From: Halobacillus sp. A5
GTDB taxonomy: Bacteria; Bacillota; Bacilli; Bacillales; Halobacillaceae
Assembly: GCF_024189315.1 (NCBI RefSeq)
Contig: NZ_JAIZEO010000003.1
Span: 186,001 to 250,000, forward strand
Direction of reading: 5' to 3'
Length of the DNA: 64,000 nt
Position numbers and translations under genes: made by a program. Positions 1-8,198 of this stretch are shown piece by piece (position 1 is the stretch's first letter; every line of letters begins with the position of its first letter). Under the pieces are notes generated by a model. It saw only the letters and a program-made list of their open reading frames with translations, was not told the DNA's origin and searched no databases.

Positions 1-421
1 CTTTATTCATATGATATTGACCAAACAGCATAGCGATGTCTTCCCTTGTACATTCAGAAATTATCTTACTGCATGCTGTTAGTCCTGCCGCTATACTTGT
101 TGAAACCATGGCACTCACTTCTGGGTCACTGAATTTTGCACCGACAGGAATTTCTTCTAAATCTGCTAATGAGCGTTCCGGCGGAGTTGGGGGTAAAGCA
201 ATTCCGTTCGTTTTCAGAACTTCTTCTATTCCCTCTACCTCTTGTTTAATTCCTTGAGTTAATTCTTCAAGGAATTGCTTAAGTTCTTTGTCGCCTGTGT
301 GGTTGATGTACGTTTGAAATGCTGCGTAATTTCCTTTGGCAGTTACAAGGTAGGACCACATTCCGAATACTTCTCCGTAATGAAGCGGTTGTTTTTTGGG
401 GTTACCTGATAGTATGCCCAT
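1..421 (-). CDS. DUF3231 family protein (3' end cut by window edge)
   Basis: The minus-strand reading frame starts at the ATG at 421-419 behind AAAGGAGTGAG and stays open to base 1, so about 140 N-terminal residues are seen and the C-terminus lies outside the window. It opens with MGILSGNPKKQPLHYGEVFG, the typical beginning of DUF3231 proteins. This Bacillaceae family of helical, ferritin-like-fold proteins has no established biochemical role, and members often carry two repeats of about 160 residues. No catalytic residues can be assigned. Family assignment is by recognition of the N-terminal motif; function is unknown. Confidence 0.8.
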   Translation of the reverse strand, partial: MGILSGNPKKQPLHYGEVFGMWSYLVTAKGNYAAFQTYINHTGDKELKQFLEELTQGIKQEVEGIEEVLKTNGIALPPTPPERSLADLEEIPVGAKFSDPEVSAMVSTSIAAGLTACSKIISECTREDIAMLFGQYHMNK

Positions 422-822
422 AAGCTCACTCCTTTTGAATAATGATAGTACCTTTCTATTGTTCCTACAGGCATTTTTAATATTCACACGAATGGAAAAG
501 GAGTGAGAAAGAATTAAACTTATTTATTATTAGTTGGAGGTGTATCATATCCATCGGCTGGTGCCGGTAGAAGTTTTACGGGGTTTACCATAAGGCATTG
601 GGTGCTGTACATCTGAATTGCTCCCGGCTATCTGGCAGTGGAGTCACTCTTCTTGAAGTGGAAGCCACTTCCTGCAATTCGATTGCTAAGAAAAATATAA
701 CGATGAAACTTTTTCAAAAGAAAAACGTAATAGTGGGGTTTAATGCGCTTGTAAAACGCATGGTCTATCGCGATACGGTCATCGGCCTGTATTTGTGTTG
801 ATCGCACAATAGTTCAGATTTT
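422..822. other. Intergenic stretch with no supported gene
   Basis: Both strands were read here. A 67-codon plus-strand frame (598-801, TTG start) has no good ribosome binding site and no recognisable motif. The minus strand is broken by stops. The stretch ends in a strong plus-strand terminator, so a transcript (small RNA, or a leftover of a lost gene) may cross it, but nothing identifies one. Confidence 0.5.
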
Positions 823-856
823 ACATTCCACCAGCAGCTGGTGGAATGTTTTTTTA
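823..856 (+). terminator. Rho-independent terminator
   Basis: A perfect 13-bp stem (ACATTCCACCAGC, 823-835, pairing with 837-849) with a one-base centre is followed by a run of seven T. The T run is on the plus strand only, so it stops rightward transcription from an unidentified transcript upstream. Confidence 0.8.
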
Positions 857-928
857 TATCTCCTTATGAGGCGGGCAGGAAAAAAATCTGCACATATGGA
901 ATAATAGAGGGGAGGAGGCTGATTCATA

Positions 929-1219
929 ATGAAAAACATCAAGCTGAATAAAGCATTTAACATGGAAGATAGTACCGAAATTAACTTTTCCAAAGGGTTA
1001 CTTATAATTGACGATAAAAGTGAAAATGCGAACTGGAGAGTGAGCTTAGCTAAAGTTCATGACACAGGAGTGTTTTCGTTAGAGGAAAATAATGAAATCC
1101 GTCTGAATTTATTGGACGTGAATGGCCAGTCGTATTTTGGAACCGCTGCTCCTGACTTTATGTCGAGTGATGGCTCGGTGCTAATGAAGTCCAAAGGGGA
1201 GCTTGAACATAAAGAATAG
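929..1219 (+). CDS. Small hypothetical protein (96 aa)
   Basis: A 96-residue protein starting at ATG 929; the purine-rich GGGGAGGAGG sits about a dozen bases upstream, a slightly long spacing. The composition is soluble and acidic, without signal peptide or membrane segment, and alternating beta-prone segments (residues 20-35 and 50-75) suggest a small beta-rich fold. I do not recognise the family. It lies alone between two terminators, which supports an independent transcript. Real gene likely; function unknown. Confidence 0.55.
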   Translation: MKNIKLNKAFNMEDSTEINFSKGLLIIDDKSENANWRVSLAKVHDTGVFSLEENNEIRLNLLDVNGQSYFGTAAPDFMSSDGSVLMKSKGELEHKE

Positions 1220-1300
1220 ACTGGGTTTCTAGGGGAGATTGTGGCAGACAATAACGAATTAAATTTTGAAAGGCAAATTGTACTTTTCAATTCCACCAAC

Positions 1301-1350
1301 AAAAATAACCCATCCTGTTTAGTTTTGGGTCTAAAGGATGAGTTATTTTA
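1301..1350. terminator. Bidirectional terminator hairpin
   Basis: AAAATAAC-C-CATCCT (1302-1316) pairs with AGGATG-A-GTTATTTT (1335-1349), an A-rich/T-rich stem with one internal mismatch. It can end both the small gene at 929-1219 and the leftward dthD-like gene. Confidence 0.65.
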
Positions 1351-1408
1351 GAGCTGCTGGCCACCCTGCTTCTATTAAGAGCAGTAGAACGGGGCGGAGG
1401 TGGCAATT

Positions 1409-2176
1409 CTATTTAATCGTGTTTCCTCCGTCAATAACAATGTTTTCACCTGTAATTAAGTCTGTGGCATCACTTGCTAGAAACAAAGCAATTGCTGCAA
1501 CTTCTTCGGGATAACCGAAGCGTCCAAGAGGGATTTCTTTTTTAGCTTTTTCCCCTTTTTCTCCACTCCAGGCTTTTTTGCCTAATTCAGTAAGTATTAC
1601 AGTTGGTGATATGGCATTAACGTTTATATTAAATGACGCCCATTCATAGGCAAGGCTTTTAGTTATACTGACAATCCCTGCTTTACTCGCTGAATAAGCA
1701 ACGTGATTGTCTAAGGCTATTAGTGCGGCTTGAGAAGCGATATTAATTATTTTTCCGCCTTGGCCTTGTTCAATCATCACGTTGCCTGCTTTTTGGCACA
1801 TCTTAAAGGAAGCTGTTAAATTAAGGTCTATCGTCGTTTGCCAGTAATCGTCGGAAAGGTTCTCAGCGTCATCAAGTAATGCCACTCCGGCGGAATTAAT
1901 CAAAATGTCTACAGTACCGAAACGACTTCTAACTTCATTAAACGCATGATCAATGCTTTCGTTTTCCATGATGTTGCATTGAATGCCGATGGCTCTCTCT
2001 GAATCTAATTTCTTCGCTTCCTCGTTGACATTGTCTTTAATATCTAAGAGAGCAACATTGCCTCCTTTCTCTACATATAAAGAAGCAATGGCATTTCCTA
2101 TCCCACTTGCACCCCCGGTAATAACTGCTGTTTTTCCATCAATGTTGAAATTTTTGTCAAAACCTTTAAAATCCAC
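1409..2176 (-). CDS. dthD: SDR oxidoreductase, D-threitol dehydrogenase-like
   Basis: Short-chain dehydrogenase of about 255 residues. The Rossmann motif TGGASGIG is near the N-terminus, followed by the NSAG segment, the catalytic YSASK and a C-terminal ENIVIDGG. I place the start at GTG 2176 because AGAGGAG lies about nine bases upstream; a TTG at 2239 would add 21 residues but lacks a good site. Sequence and context suggest oxidation of a four-carbon polyol (D-threitol to D-erythrulose, as DthD does in Mycobacterium smegmatis). It is cotranscribed with the DeoR regulator just upstream and lies next to erythrulose-kinase-like genes. SDR specificity cannot be proven from sequence, so the substrate is inferred from the cluster. 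Confidence 0.65.
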   Translation of the reverse strand: MDFKGFDKNFNIDGKTAVITGGASGIGNAIASLYVEKGGNVALLDIKDNVNEEAKKLDSERAIGIQCNIMENESIDHAFNEVRSRFGTVDILINSAGVALLDDAENLSDDYWQTTIDLNLTASFKMCQKAGNVMIEQGQGGKIINIASQAALIALDNHVAYSASKAGIVSITKSLAYEWASFNINVNAISPTVILTELGKKAWSGEKGEKAKKEIPLGRFGYPEEVAAIALFLASDATDLITGENIVIDGGNTIK

Positions 2177-2247
2177 TTCTATTACTCCTCTCTTTTTGTC
2201 AACGCTTTCAATTTTATTTTCAGTATTAACAGGAGACAAACCGTTTC

Positions 2248-3027
2248 CTAATTAAACACTGGTGTAATAAATTCTATATTTTTCTCTTTTAATTTCGTAG
2301 AGAGTTCTACATTAGTCACATTGTCTGTAATTAAAATATCTATTTCCTCAGGTGTTGCAAATACGGCGCTGGAAGCCTTGTCGATCTTAGACGAGTCGAC
2401 GAGAGCAATGATTTTATTAGATTTTTTTACTAATTCTCTTTTTAAAGCAACTTCATATAGATTGAAATCCGTCAGACCGCTCTCTACTGAAAAACCATTC
2501 CCTGATGTAAACATCATATCAATATGGACATGTTCTAATATAGACAATCCTAATGTTCCTTCTATAGAAGAAGAACGGTTAGTGACCACGCCTCCTATTA
2601 AAATAACAGTGATATCAGGATTTTCTTTTAATTCCAGAGCAGTAAGTACTCCGCTGGTTACCACAGTTAAACGGATCGGTTGATTTTTAAGGTAACGAGC
2701 TAATTCCAGTGCTGTAGAGCTCGCATCCAGTAAGATGCACTGCTTTTCTTCAATAAGTTCAAATGCGCTTTCAGCTATTATTGTTTTTTCTTCCCTGTTT
2801 TTCTTTTCTCTTGCTGAAAAACTGGTTTCATTATCCGAGGCTTCATTCAAGATAGCTCCTCCGTGTGTCCTCTTAAGAAGTCCGTCTTCTTCCATTCTGT
2901 TCAGGTCGGTCCTTAATGTAGCTTCGGATACTCCGATATGGGCAGCCAGCTCTTTCACTGTTACACGTTTTTTCTCATCTAGTAGCTGCATAATTTTGTT
3001 TCTTCTTTCGCTTACAAACATTTTCAT
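2248..3027 (-). CDS. DeoR-family transcriptional regulator of the tetritol locus
   Basis: 259 residues. The N-terminal DeoR winged helix (about 5-60) contains VSEATLRTDLNRMEEDGLL and THGGA. It is followed by a sugar-phosphate-sensing DeoRC domain (about 75-250) with LDASSTALELA and GGVV, which resemble the isomerase-like effector fold. DeoR proteins are usually repressors released by a phosphorylated sugar of their pathway. The gene is divergent from the eltD operon and precedes the dthD-like gene, so it probably controls both, and likely also rpiB-glpX-tkt, whose promoter carries the same repeat type. The effector is unknown; a tetrulose phosphate would fit. Confidence 0.85.
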   Translation of the reverse strand: MKMFVSERRNKIMQLLDEKKRVTVKELAAHIGVSEATLRTDLNRMEEDGLLKRTHGGAILNEASDNETSFSAREKKNREEKTIIAESAFELIEEKQCILLDASSTALELARYLKNQPIRLTVVTSGVLTALELKENPDITVILIGGVVTNRSSSIEGTLGLSILEHVHIDMMFTSGNGFSVESGLTDFNLYEVALKRELVKKSNKIIALVDSSKIDKASSAVFATPEEIDILITDNVTNVELSTKLKEKNIEFITPVFN

Positions 3028-3104
3028 GTGCTAAACATCCTTATTTTTAATAGTAACCTAATGATATTTCATTTGTGTTTTTTTATCAATGTTAAAATGG
3101 TTTT

Positions 3105-3129
3105 ATTTTCGTTTAGTTTCGTTTTGTTA
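3105..3129. promoter_or_regulatory. Putative DeoR operator (TTTCG direct repeats)
   Basis: TTTTCGTTTAGTTTCGTTTTG contains two TTTCGTTT units 10 bp apart, the usual look of DeoR-family sites. It lies in the divergent region between the regulator and eltD. Similar CGAAAAT units occur upstream of rpiB (7577-7630). Binding is inferred, not shown. Confidence 0.5.
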
Positions 3130-3166
3130 GTTTATCTTATATTTATGAAAATATTCAAAAATATAA

Positions 3167-3222
3167 TTGACAAAACAAAAAATAATGATAAACTAAGTGC
3201 AAATGGTTGTAACCGGTTACAA
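3167..3222 (+). promoter_or_regulatory. eltD operon promoter with overlapping cre box
   Basis: TTGACA (3167-3172) and TAAACT (3189-3194) are separated by 16 bp. TTGTAACCGGTTACAA (3207-3222), a perfect 16-bp palindrome matching the CcpA cre consensus TGWAANCGNTNWCA, lies just downstream of the expected start. This position predicts carbon catabolite repression by roadblock. Confidence 0.7.
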
Positions 3223-3288
3223 AAACATCCATTATCAGTGAGTTTTTTGTTTGCAGAGGAATCTATTTATAAAAAGGAGAGAGACGAA

Positions 3289-4395
3289 ATGACAGAAATG
3301 CTAGCTAAACAACAGAAGCCACAGGTTATTCCGGAAACAATGAAGGCAGTAGTTGCTTATGGTCCGAAAGATTATCGTTTTGAGGAAGTTGAAACACCAA
3401 AACTCGAAAATGAAAAAGAAATCATTGTGAAAGTGGAAGCCTGTGGAATCTGTGCAGGGGATATTAAAGCATATGATGGCGCGCCCAGCTTCTGGGGAGA
3501 TGAACATCAGCCCTCTTATATAAAAGCACCCATGATCCCCGGCCATGAGTTTATTGCTCGCATTGTACAAAAAGGGGACGCAGTTGAAGGTTTTGAAGTT
3601 GGAGATCGTGTCATTTCCGAGCAGATTGTACCATGCTGGGATTGCAGGTTCTGTAACAGAGGCCAATACTGGATGTGTGAGAAGCATGATTTATATGGAT
3701 TCCAGAAGAACGTAAATGGTGGAATGGCAGAGTATATGAAATTCACAAAAGAGGCGATTAACTACAAAGTACCAGAAAATCTTCCTATTGAACAAGCTAT
3801 ATTGATCGAGCCGTATGCCTGCAGTCTGCATGCCGTACAAAGGGCTCAAATTGAACTGGGAGACGTAGTCGTGCTATCAGGTGCAGGAACACTAGGCCTG
3901 GGAATGGTAGGAGCTATTAAAAAATCAGGTGCTGGAAAGGTAGTAGTCTTAGACTTAAAAGAGGACCGCTTAGAATTGGCCAAACAGTTTGGAGCTGACC
4001 TGGTACTTAATCCTAGCGAGGTGGATGTCGTTCAGGAGATAAAGGATATGACGGAAGGGTACGGCTGTGACATTTATATTGAAGCTACCGGGCATCCGAA
4101 ATCAGTGGAGCAGGGTCTGCACGCTATACGTAAATTAGGACGTTTTGTAGAATTCAGTGTATTTGGTGAACCGGTGTCTGTGGATTGGAGTATTATCAGC
4201 GATCGAAAAGAGCTTGATGTCCTGGGTTCTCACTTAGGTCCGTACTGCTATCCTTTAGTCATTGAAGGGATCGCCAATGGAGATTATCCAACAGAAAATG
4301 TGGTCACCCATCAATTAAAGCTTGAAGATTTTGAAGAAGGCTTTGAGTTAATGAAGAAAGGCGATAAATCGTTGAAGGTCATTTTGGAGCCATAA
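3289..4395 (+). CDS. eltD: Zinc-dependent erythritol/L-threitol dehydrogenase-like
   Basis: Medium-chain zinc alcohol dehydrogenase, 368 residues from ATG 3289 behind AAAAGGAGAGAG. A longer upstream reading frame exists but runs through the promoter. Catalytic-zinc motifs ACGICAGD and GHEF are present, the structural-zinc cysteines lie in CWDCRFCNRGQYWMC, and the nucleotide-binding segment is GAGTLGLG. HDLYGF, DWSIISDRKELDVLGSHLGP and WGDEHQP closely resemble EltD of M. smegmatis, which oxidises erythritol and L-threitol to L-erythrulose. It is first in the operon with a polyol carrier and a dihydroxyacetone-type kinase. The tetritol assignment is good; stereochemistry remains inference. Confidence 0.8.
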   Translation: MTEMLAKQQKPQVIPETMKAVVAYGPKDYRFEEVETPKLENEKEIIVKVEACGICAGDIKAYDGAPSFWGDEHQPSYIKAPMIPGHEFIARIVQKGDAVEGFEVGDRVISEQIVPCWDCRFCNRGQYWMCEKHDLYGFQKNVNGGMAEYMKFTKEAINYKVPENLPIEQAILIEPYACSLHAVQRAQIELGDVVVLSGAGTLGLGMVGAIKKSGAGKVVVLDLKEDRLELAKQFGADLVLNPSEVDVVQEIKDMTEGYGCDIYIEATGHPKSVEQGLHAIRKLGRFVEFSVFGEPVSVDWSIISDRKELDVLGSHLGPYCYPLVIEGIANGDYPTENVVTHQLKLEDFEEGFELMKKGDKSLKVILEP

Positions 4396-4425
4396 TAAAA
4401 ACTTAAAGGGATCGGGGGAAATAGA

Positions 4426-5718
4426 ATGAATGATTTGACACAGAAAGATTCTTTTCTCGAAAAGATTGGTATACCTTCTCATTTAGCCTGGGGATATTTT
4501 GGTGTCCTCATCTTCATGATGGGGGACGGCTTAGAGCTTGCCTGGATTAGTCCTTATTTAGTAGATGAGGGGCTCTCCGTTTCTCAAGCTGCCACTTTAA
4601 CTACGTCGTATGGAGTCACCATTGCAATTGCGGCTTGGTTTTCTGGAGTTTTAACTGAAGCCATTGGGCCGAGGAGAACGATGCTTCTCGGTGTAGGATT
4701 ATATATATTAGGACACATTTTATTTGTTGGTCTGGCTATTCCGACACTTAATTATGGCCTGATGATTCCTACTTATGCGCTTCGAGGCTTTGGTTACCCG
4801 TTATTTGCTTATTCCTTTCTTGTCTGGATCACTTACCGAACTCCTCAGCATCAACTAGGTAAAGCAGTTGGGTGGTTCTGGTTCGTATTTACAGGCGGAT
4901 TGAGTGTACTTGGTGCATATTATTCTAGTTTCTCAATTGAAGTCTTTGGTTACATTCCAACACTATGGACAGCCATTATCTGGGTACTCATCGGGGCATT
5001 CTTTGCCATTGTAGTCAATAAAGATAAATTCGAAATCTTGGAGGAGAAACCAAGTGATGCATCTAAATTTAAAGAGCTGTTAAACGGGATAACGATTGTT
5101 AAAAGAGAACCAAAGGTTGGGATAGCCGGCCTTGTAAGGATTGTCAATCAGGCTTCTCAATATGCTTTTCCTCTGTTTCTTCCTATATATTTAGCGGACC
5201 AGGGTGTAAGCACGACGGTGTGGCTAAATATCTGGGGGACGATTTTTATTTCGAATATTGCTTTTAATCTGATTTTTGGTTATGTTGGTGATAAATTTGG
5301 TTGGAGAAACACTGTTACATGGTTTGGTGCAGTAGGCTGCGGTATCTTTACACTTATGTTGTTTTACATACCTCAAGCCTTTGCTGGAAATGTCTTCGTA
5401 GTAGGGGCTATAGGTATTCTTTGGGGAGCGTGCTTAGCTGGGTTTGTACCACTTTCTGCTCTTACTCCGACATTAGTTGGGGATGGCGATAAAGGAGCGG
5501 CTATGTCCATCTTGAACTTAGGAGCTGGATTATGCGTATTCGTAGGACCTGCATTAGTTGCTCTGTTCTATGATTTGGTAGATACACAGGGAATGATGTT
5601 GATTTTGGCAGGTTTATATTTTGGAGCCGCTATTTTAACCAGGTTCCTTAAAGTACCTGAAGAGCTATTGGAGAAAGAAGGAAAAACAGTGAAGGATGGG
5701 GCACAGTCTGTCATTTAA
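4426..5718 (+). CDS. MFS polyol transporter (RbtT/DalT/CsbX type)
   Basis: 430 residues with about 12 membrane segments and a central hydrophilic loop around residues 200-225. The opening LAWGYFGVLIFMMGDGLELAW and the GPRRTMLLG loop match the polyol permease group containing RbtT, DalT and B. subtilis CsbX, proton symporters for five- and four-carbon polyols. It follows eltD by about 30 bp with a GGGGGA ribosome binding site. In this operon it probably imports erythritol or threitol. Carriers of this group vary in substrate, so specificity is inferred from the neighbours. Confidence 0.8.
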   Translation: MNDLTQKDSFLEKIGIPSHLAWGYFGVLIFMMGDGLELAWISPYLVDEGLSVSQAATLTTSYGVTIAIAAWFSGVLTEAIGPRRTMLLGVGLYILGHILFVGLAIPTLNYGLMIPTYALRGFGYPLFAYSFLVWITYRTPQHQLGKAVGWFWFVFTGGLSVLGAYYSSFSIEVFGYIPTLWTAIIWVLIGAFFAIVVNKDKFEILEEKPSDASKFKELLNGITIVKREPKVGIAGLVRIVNQASQYAFPLFLPIYLADQGVSTTVWLNIWGTIFISNIAFNLIFGYVGDKFGWRNTVTWFGAVGCGIFTLMLFYIPQAFAGNVFVVGAIGILWGACLAGFVPLSALTPTLVGDGDKGAAMSILNLGAGLCVFVGPALVALFYDLVDTQGMMLILAGLYFGAAILTRFLKVPEELLEKEGKTVKDGAQSVI

Positions 5719-5812
5719 GGAAAGGAAGTAGATGGCTTCCAATTTGAAGCTGTCTACTCCTGCTATTTTCAAAGAGTAATTAATAACGAAAGTAAAAAGG
5801 GAGTGAAGTTTA

Positions 5813-6817
5813 ATGAAGAAACTTATTAATGATCCTAGAAGAGTTGTGGAAGAAATGGTAGAGGGATATGTACATGCCCATCCTGATTACATAAAACAGC
5901 TGCCTGAAAATGAAAGGGCTTTAGTGACGGCACGTGATACAAAAGAGGGAAAGGTCGGAATTTTAATTGGCGGCGGATCCGGTCATGAGCCTGGTTTCTT
6001 AGGTTATGTGGGAGAAGGCATGGCAGATGGGGTCGCTGTTGGAAATATCTTTGCTTCTCCCTCCCCCGATCCAATCCTGGAAGTGACCAAGACTATAGAT
6101 AAAGGGGCAGGAGTGGCTTATTTATACGGAAACTATGCTGGTGACGTTATGAATTTCGGAATGGCGGCAGAAATGGCTGATTTAGAGGAGGACATTGAAG
6201 TAGGCATGGCTTTAGCGTCTGATGATGTAGCTTCTGCACCGAAAGAAGAAAAAGAAAAGCGCCGCGGAATCGCGGGAGAATTCTTTATCTATAAAGCAGC
6301 AGGAGCAGCAGCAGATTTTGGTTATAATTTAGAGGAAGTAATTAGAGTGGCGAATAAAGCGAATGCCCAGACCCGTTCAATGGGTGTGGGGATCAGCCCA
6401 TGCTATCTGCCTCAGACAGGAGAACCCAGCTTTGAGATCGGAGACGACGAAATGGAAATTGGTCTCGGACACCACGGGGAGCCTGGTATTGAGAAAGGTC
6501 AACTTGAGTCTGCAGATTCCGTGGCTGAGCGTCTTGTCGGTGATATTTTGAATGATATTGAAATTACTGAAGGTGATGACGTTGCCGTTCTAGTCAACGG
6601 GCTAGGTTCTACTCCAAGAATGGATTTATATATTATTTACCGCAAAGTTGAACAAATTTTAAAAGACAGAGGCATCCAAATCTATCGTTCCTATGTCGGT
6701 GATTATATCACCTCACTGGAAATGGGAGGGTGCTCCGTCACACTAATGAAGCTGGATGAAGAATTGAAGCAGACAATTAGCCACCCTGTGGACTGCCCGA
6801 TGTTCGTTCAAAAATAA
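5813..6817 (+). CDS. dhaK: DhaK-type kinase subunit, probable erythrulose kinase
   Basis: 334 residues, a complete DAK1 substrate-binding domain. GGGSGHEPG (residues 53-61) and the histidine in GHHGEPG (about 221), which forms the hemiaminal bond with the keto group of the substrate in DhaK, are present. It pairs with the ATP-binding DhaL subunit encoded 15 bp downstream. No DhaM phosphotransfer subunit is nearby, so either ATP is used directly or DhaM is encoded elsewhere. Related DAK kinases in actinobacterial tetritol clusters phosphorylate D- or L-erythrulose, which the context favours over dihydroxyacetone. Confidence 0.8.
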   Translation: MKKLINDPRRVVEEMVEGYVHAHPDYIKQLPENERALVTARDTKEGKVGILIGGGSGHEPGFLGYVGEGMADGVAVGNIFASPSPDPILEVTKTIDKGAGVAYLYGNYAGDVMNFGMAAEMADLEEDIEVGMALASDDVASAPKEEKEKRRGIAGEFFIYKAAGAAADFGYNLEEVIRVANKANAQTRSMGVGISPCYLPQTGEPSFEIGDDEMEIGLGHHGEPGIEKGQLESADSVAERLVGDILNDIEITEGDDVAVLVNGLGSTPRMDLYIIYRKVEQILKDRGIQIYRSYVGDYITSLEMGGCSVTLMKLDEELKQTISHPVDCPMFVQK

Positions 6818-6831
6818 AGGAGGGTTTTAAA

Positions 6832-7488
6832 ATGGAATTATCATCTTATGATTTAAAGAATTTTTTTAAAACCGTAGCTGATATGATGGAAGAGGAAAAA
6901 GATTACTTATGTGAACTGGACCGTAAAATAGGGGATGGCGATCACGGCGTGACGATGTCGATTGGCTGGCAGGCCGTTAATGAGATTTTGGACGCAGATT
7001 TAAAAGATGAAGAAGACTGCGGGAAAATCAGCGTGGCTGTTGGAAAAACTTTTTTGAGTGCAGTAGGCTCGTCGGTAGGTCCATTATATGCAACAGGTCT
7101 TATGAAAGGTGCTAAATCGGGAAAAAAGAAAAATGTTATGAATGAATTGGATTTAGTAGAGTATTGGGTTGCATTTGCGAGAGGGATAAAAGAAAGAGGT
7201 CAAGCCGAAGTAGGGGAAAAGACAATGGTAGACACTCTTGAACCTTTTGCGAACACACTCGAGGCGAAGTATGAAGAAACTCAAAAATTCTTTGAATCTT
7301 TTGAGCACGCTGTAAGAGATGCTGAAAAAGGTATGAAATCGACGAAAGATATTATCTCTAAAAAGGGACGTTCCAGCCGCTTAGGTGACCGTTCGATTGG
7401 CGCGCAGGATCCAGGTGCGACCTCTGCCTTTATGATCTTGTCTGCTTTTCAAAAGTTTGCAGAAAACAGGTCCACCCAGGTTAGTTAG
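6832..7488 (+). CDS. dhaL: DhaL-type kinase subunit (nucleotide-binding)
   Basis: 218 residues, a DAK2/DhaL domain. The metal-nucleotide aspartates lie in LDRKIGDGDHGVTM (D30, D35, D37), followed by GKTFLSAVGSSVGPLYAT and the C-terminal DPGATS. It supplies the phosphoryl group to the substrate held by the DhaK subunit. ATG 6832 is preceded by AAAGGAGGG. It is the last gene of the eltD operon, directly followed by a terminator. A kinase split in two but without DhaM is noteworthy; whether ADP is tightly bound (PTS type) or ATP exchanged cannot be read from sequence alone. Confidence 0.8.
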   Translation: MELSSYDLKNFFKTVADMMEEEKDYLCELDRKIGDGDHGVTMSIGWQAVNEILDADLKDEEDCGKISVAVGKTFLSAVGSSVGPLYATGLMKGAKSGKKKNVMNELDLVEYWVAFARGIKERGQAEVGEKTMVDTLEPFANTLEAKYEETQKFFESFEHAVRDAEKGMKSTKDIISKKGRSSRLGDRSIGAQDPGATSAFMILSAFQKFAENRSTQVS

Positions 7489-7531
7489 CTGGAAACGGGT
7501 GGCAAGCAATAGAGTTAACTTATCATAAACG

Positions 7532-7564
7532 AGAATCAGATACTTGTTTCTGGTTCTTTTTTTT
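7532..7564 (+). terminator. Terminator after dhaL
   Basis: AGAATCAGA (7532-7540) pairs with TCTGGTTCT (7549-7557), nine base pairs with one T-G wobble, followed by eight T. It separates the eltD-dhaL unit from rpiB-glpX-tkt. Confidence 0.8.
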
Positions 7565-7576
7565 ACAAAAAAATTA

Positions 7577-7643
7577 AAACGAAAATAAATAACAACAATA
7601 AACGAAAATAATCATTGATAAATGAAAATATATATAATAATAT
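7577..7643 (+). promoter_or_regulatory. rpiB promoter region with CGAAAAT repeats (putative DeoR sites)
   Basis: AAACGAAAATAA occurs at 7577-7588, again at 7600-7611, and as AAATGAAAATAT at 7620-7631, spaced 23 and 20 bp (about two helical turns). They are the reverse orientation of the TTTTCG units before eltD. TTGATA (7615-7620) could be a -35; -10 candidates overlap in the AT run 7631-7643, so the exact promoter is uncertain. Confidence 0.5.
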
Positions 7644-7689
7644 GAAAGTAGATAAGATTTAATGTTTTATTGAGAAGGGAGATAGAGTA

Positions 7690-8178
7690 ATGAGGATCGG
7701 TATCGGAAGTGACCATAATGGATTTGAATTAAAAGAAGAAATAAAGCGTTTTATTGAGAAAGCATTTAACCATGAACTGGTGGATTATGGATGTCATTCG
7801 TGTGATTCAGTTGATTATCCTGACGTCGCATTTGATGTGTCAGAGGCTATAAGTGAGTCTAAATTAGACCGGGGGATATTGATTTGTGGAACCGGAATCG
7901 GAGTGGCCATCGCGGCTAATAAGTATCCAGGTATCCGTGCAGCCTTAGCGCATGATACGTATTCTGCAGAAAGAGCTCAATTGAGCAATAATGCTCAAGT
8001 GATTACGATGGGGTCACAAATTATAGGTCCAGAGGCTGCGAAGAAAGTGGTGGAAGCCTATCTTAGTTCTGTCTGGGCGGAAGGATCTAAACGCAAAGTC
8101 GATAAAATCATGAAGAAGGAAAAAGAGTTCTTCAGTGGAGGATTAGGCATCACGGCAGCCGGTAACCAGTGCCGTTAA
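7690..8178 (+). CDS. rpiB: RpiB/LacAB-family isomerase, probable tetrulose-phosphate isomerase
   Basis: 162 residues, a full RpiB fold. SDHNGFELK lies at the N-terminus and ICGTGIGVAIAANK contains the catalytic cysteine; HDTYSAERAQLSNNAQV carries further active-site residues. In M. smegmatis an RpiB homologue, DerI, converts D-erythrulose 4-phosphate to D-erythrose 4-phosphate. Being first in a unit with glpX and tkt and next to tetritol oxidation genes, the same reaction is likely here. Ribose-5-phosphate isomerase activity is the alternative. Confidence 0.75.
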   Translation: MRIGIGSDHNGFELKEEIKRFIEKAFNHELVDYGCHSCDSVDYPDVAFDVSEAISESKLDRGILICGTGIGVAIAANKYPGIRAALAHDTYSAERAQLSNNAQVITMGSQIIGPEAAKKVVEAYLSSVWAEGSKRKVDKIMKKEKEFFSGGLGITAAGNQCR

Positions 8179-8198
8179 AACCGAGGGGGTACGCTTAG

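Noticed and set aside
598-801. 67-residue plus-strand frame
   Set aside because: TTG start without ribosome binding site, no motif or family resemblance; not strong enough to call a gene.
3028-3288. N-terminal extension of the eltD-like protein by 87 residues
   Set aside because: It runs through the promoter, the cre palindrome and the DeoR repeats, and a good ribosome binding site precedes ATG 3289.
5835-6074. Antisense frame inside dhaK
   Set aside because: Opposite-strand shadow of a clearly conserved gene, with no start signals.
5813-7488. Dihydroxyacetone kinase of glycerol metabolism
   Set aside because: No DhaM, glycerol dehydrogenase or glycerol facilitator nearby, while tetritol-type dehydrogenases flank it; kept as an alternative only.
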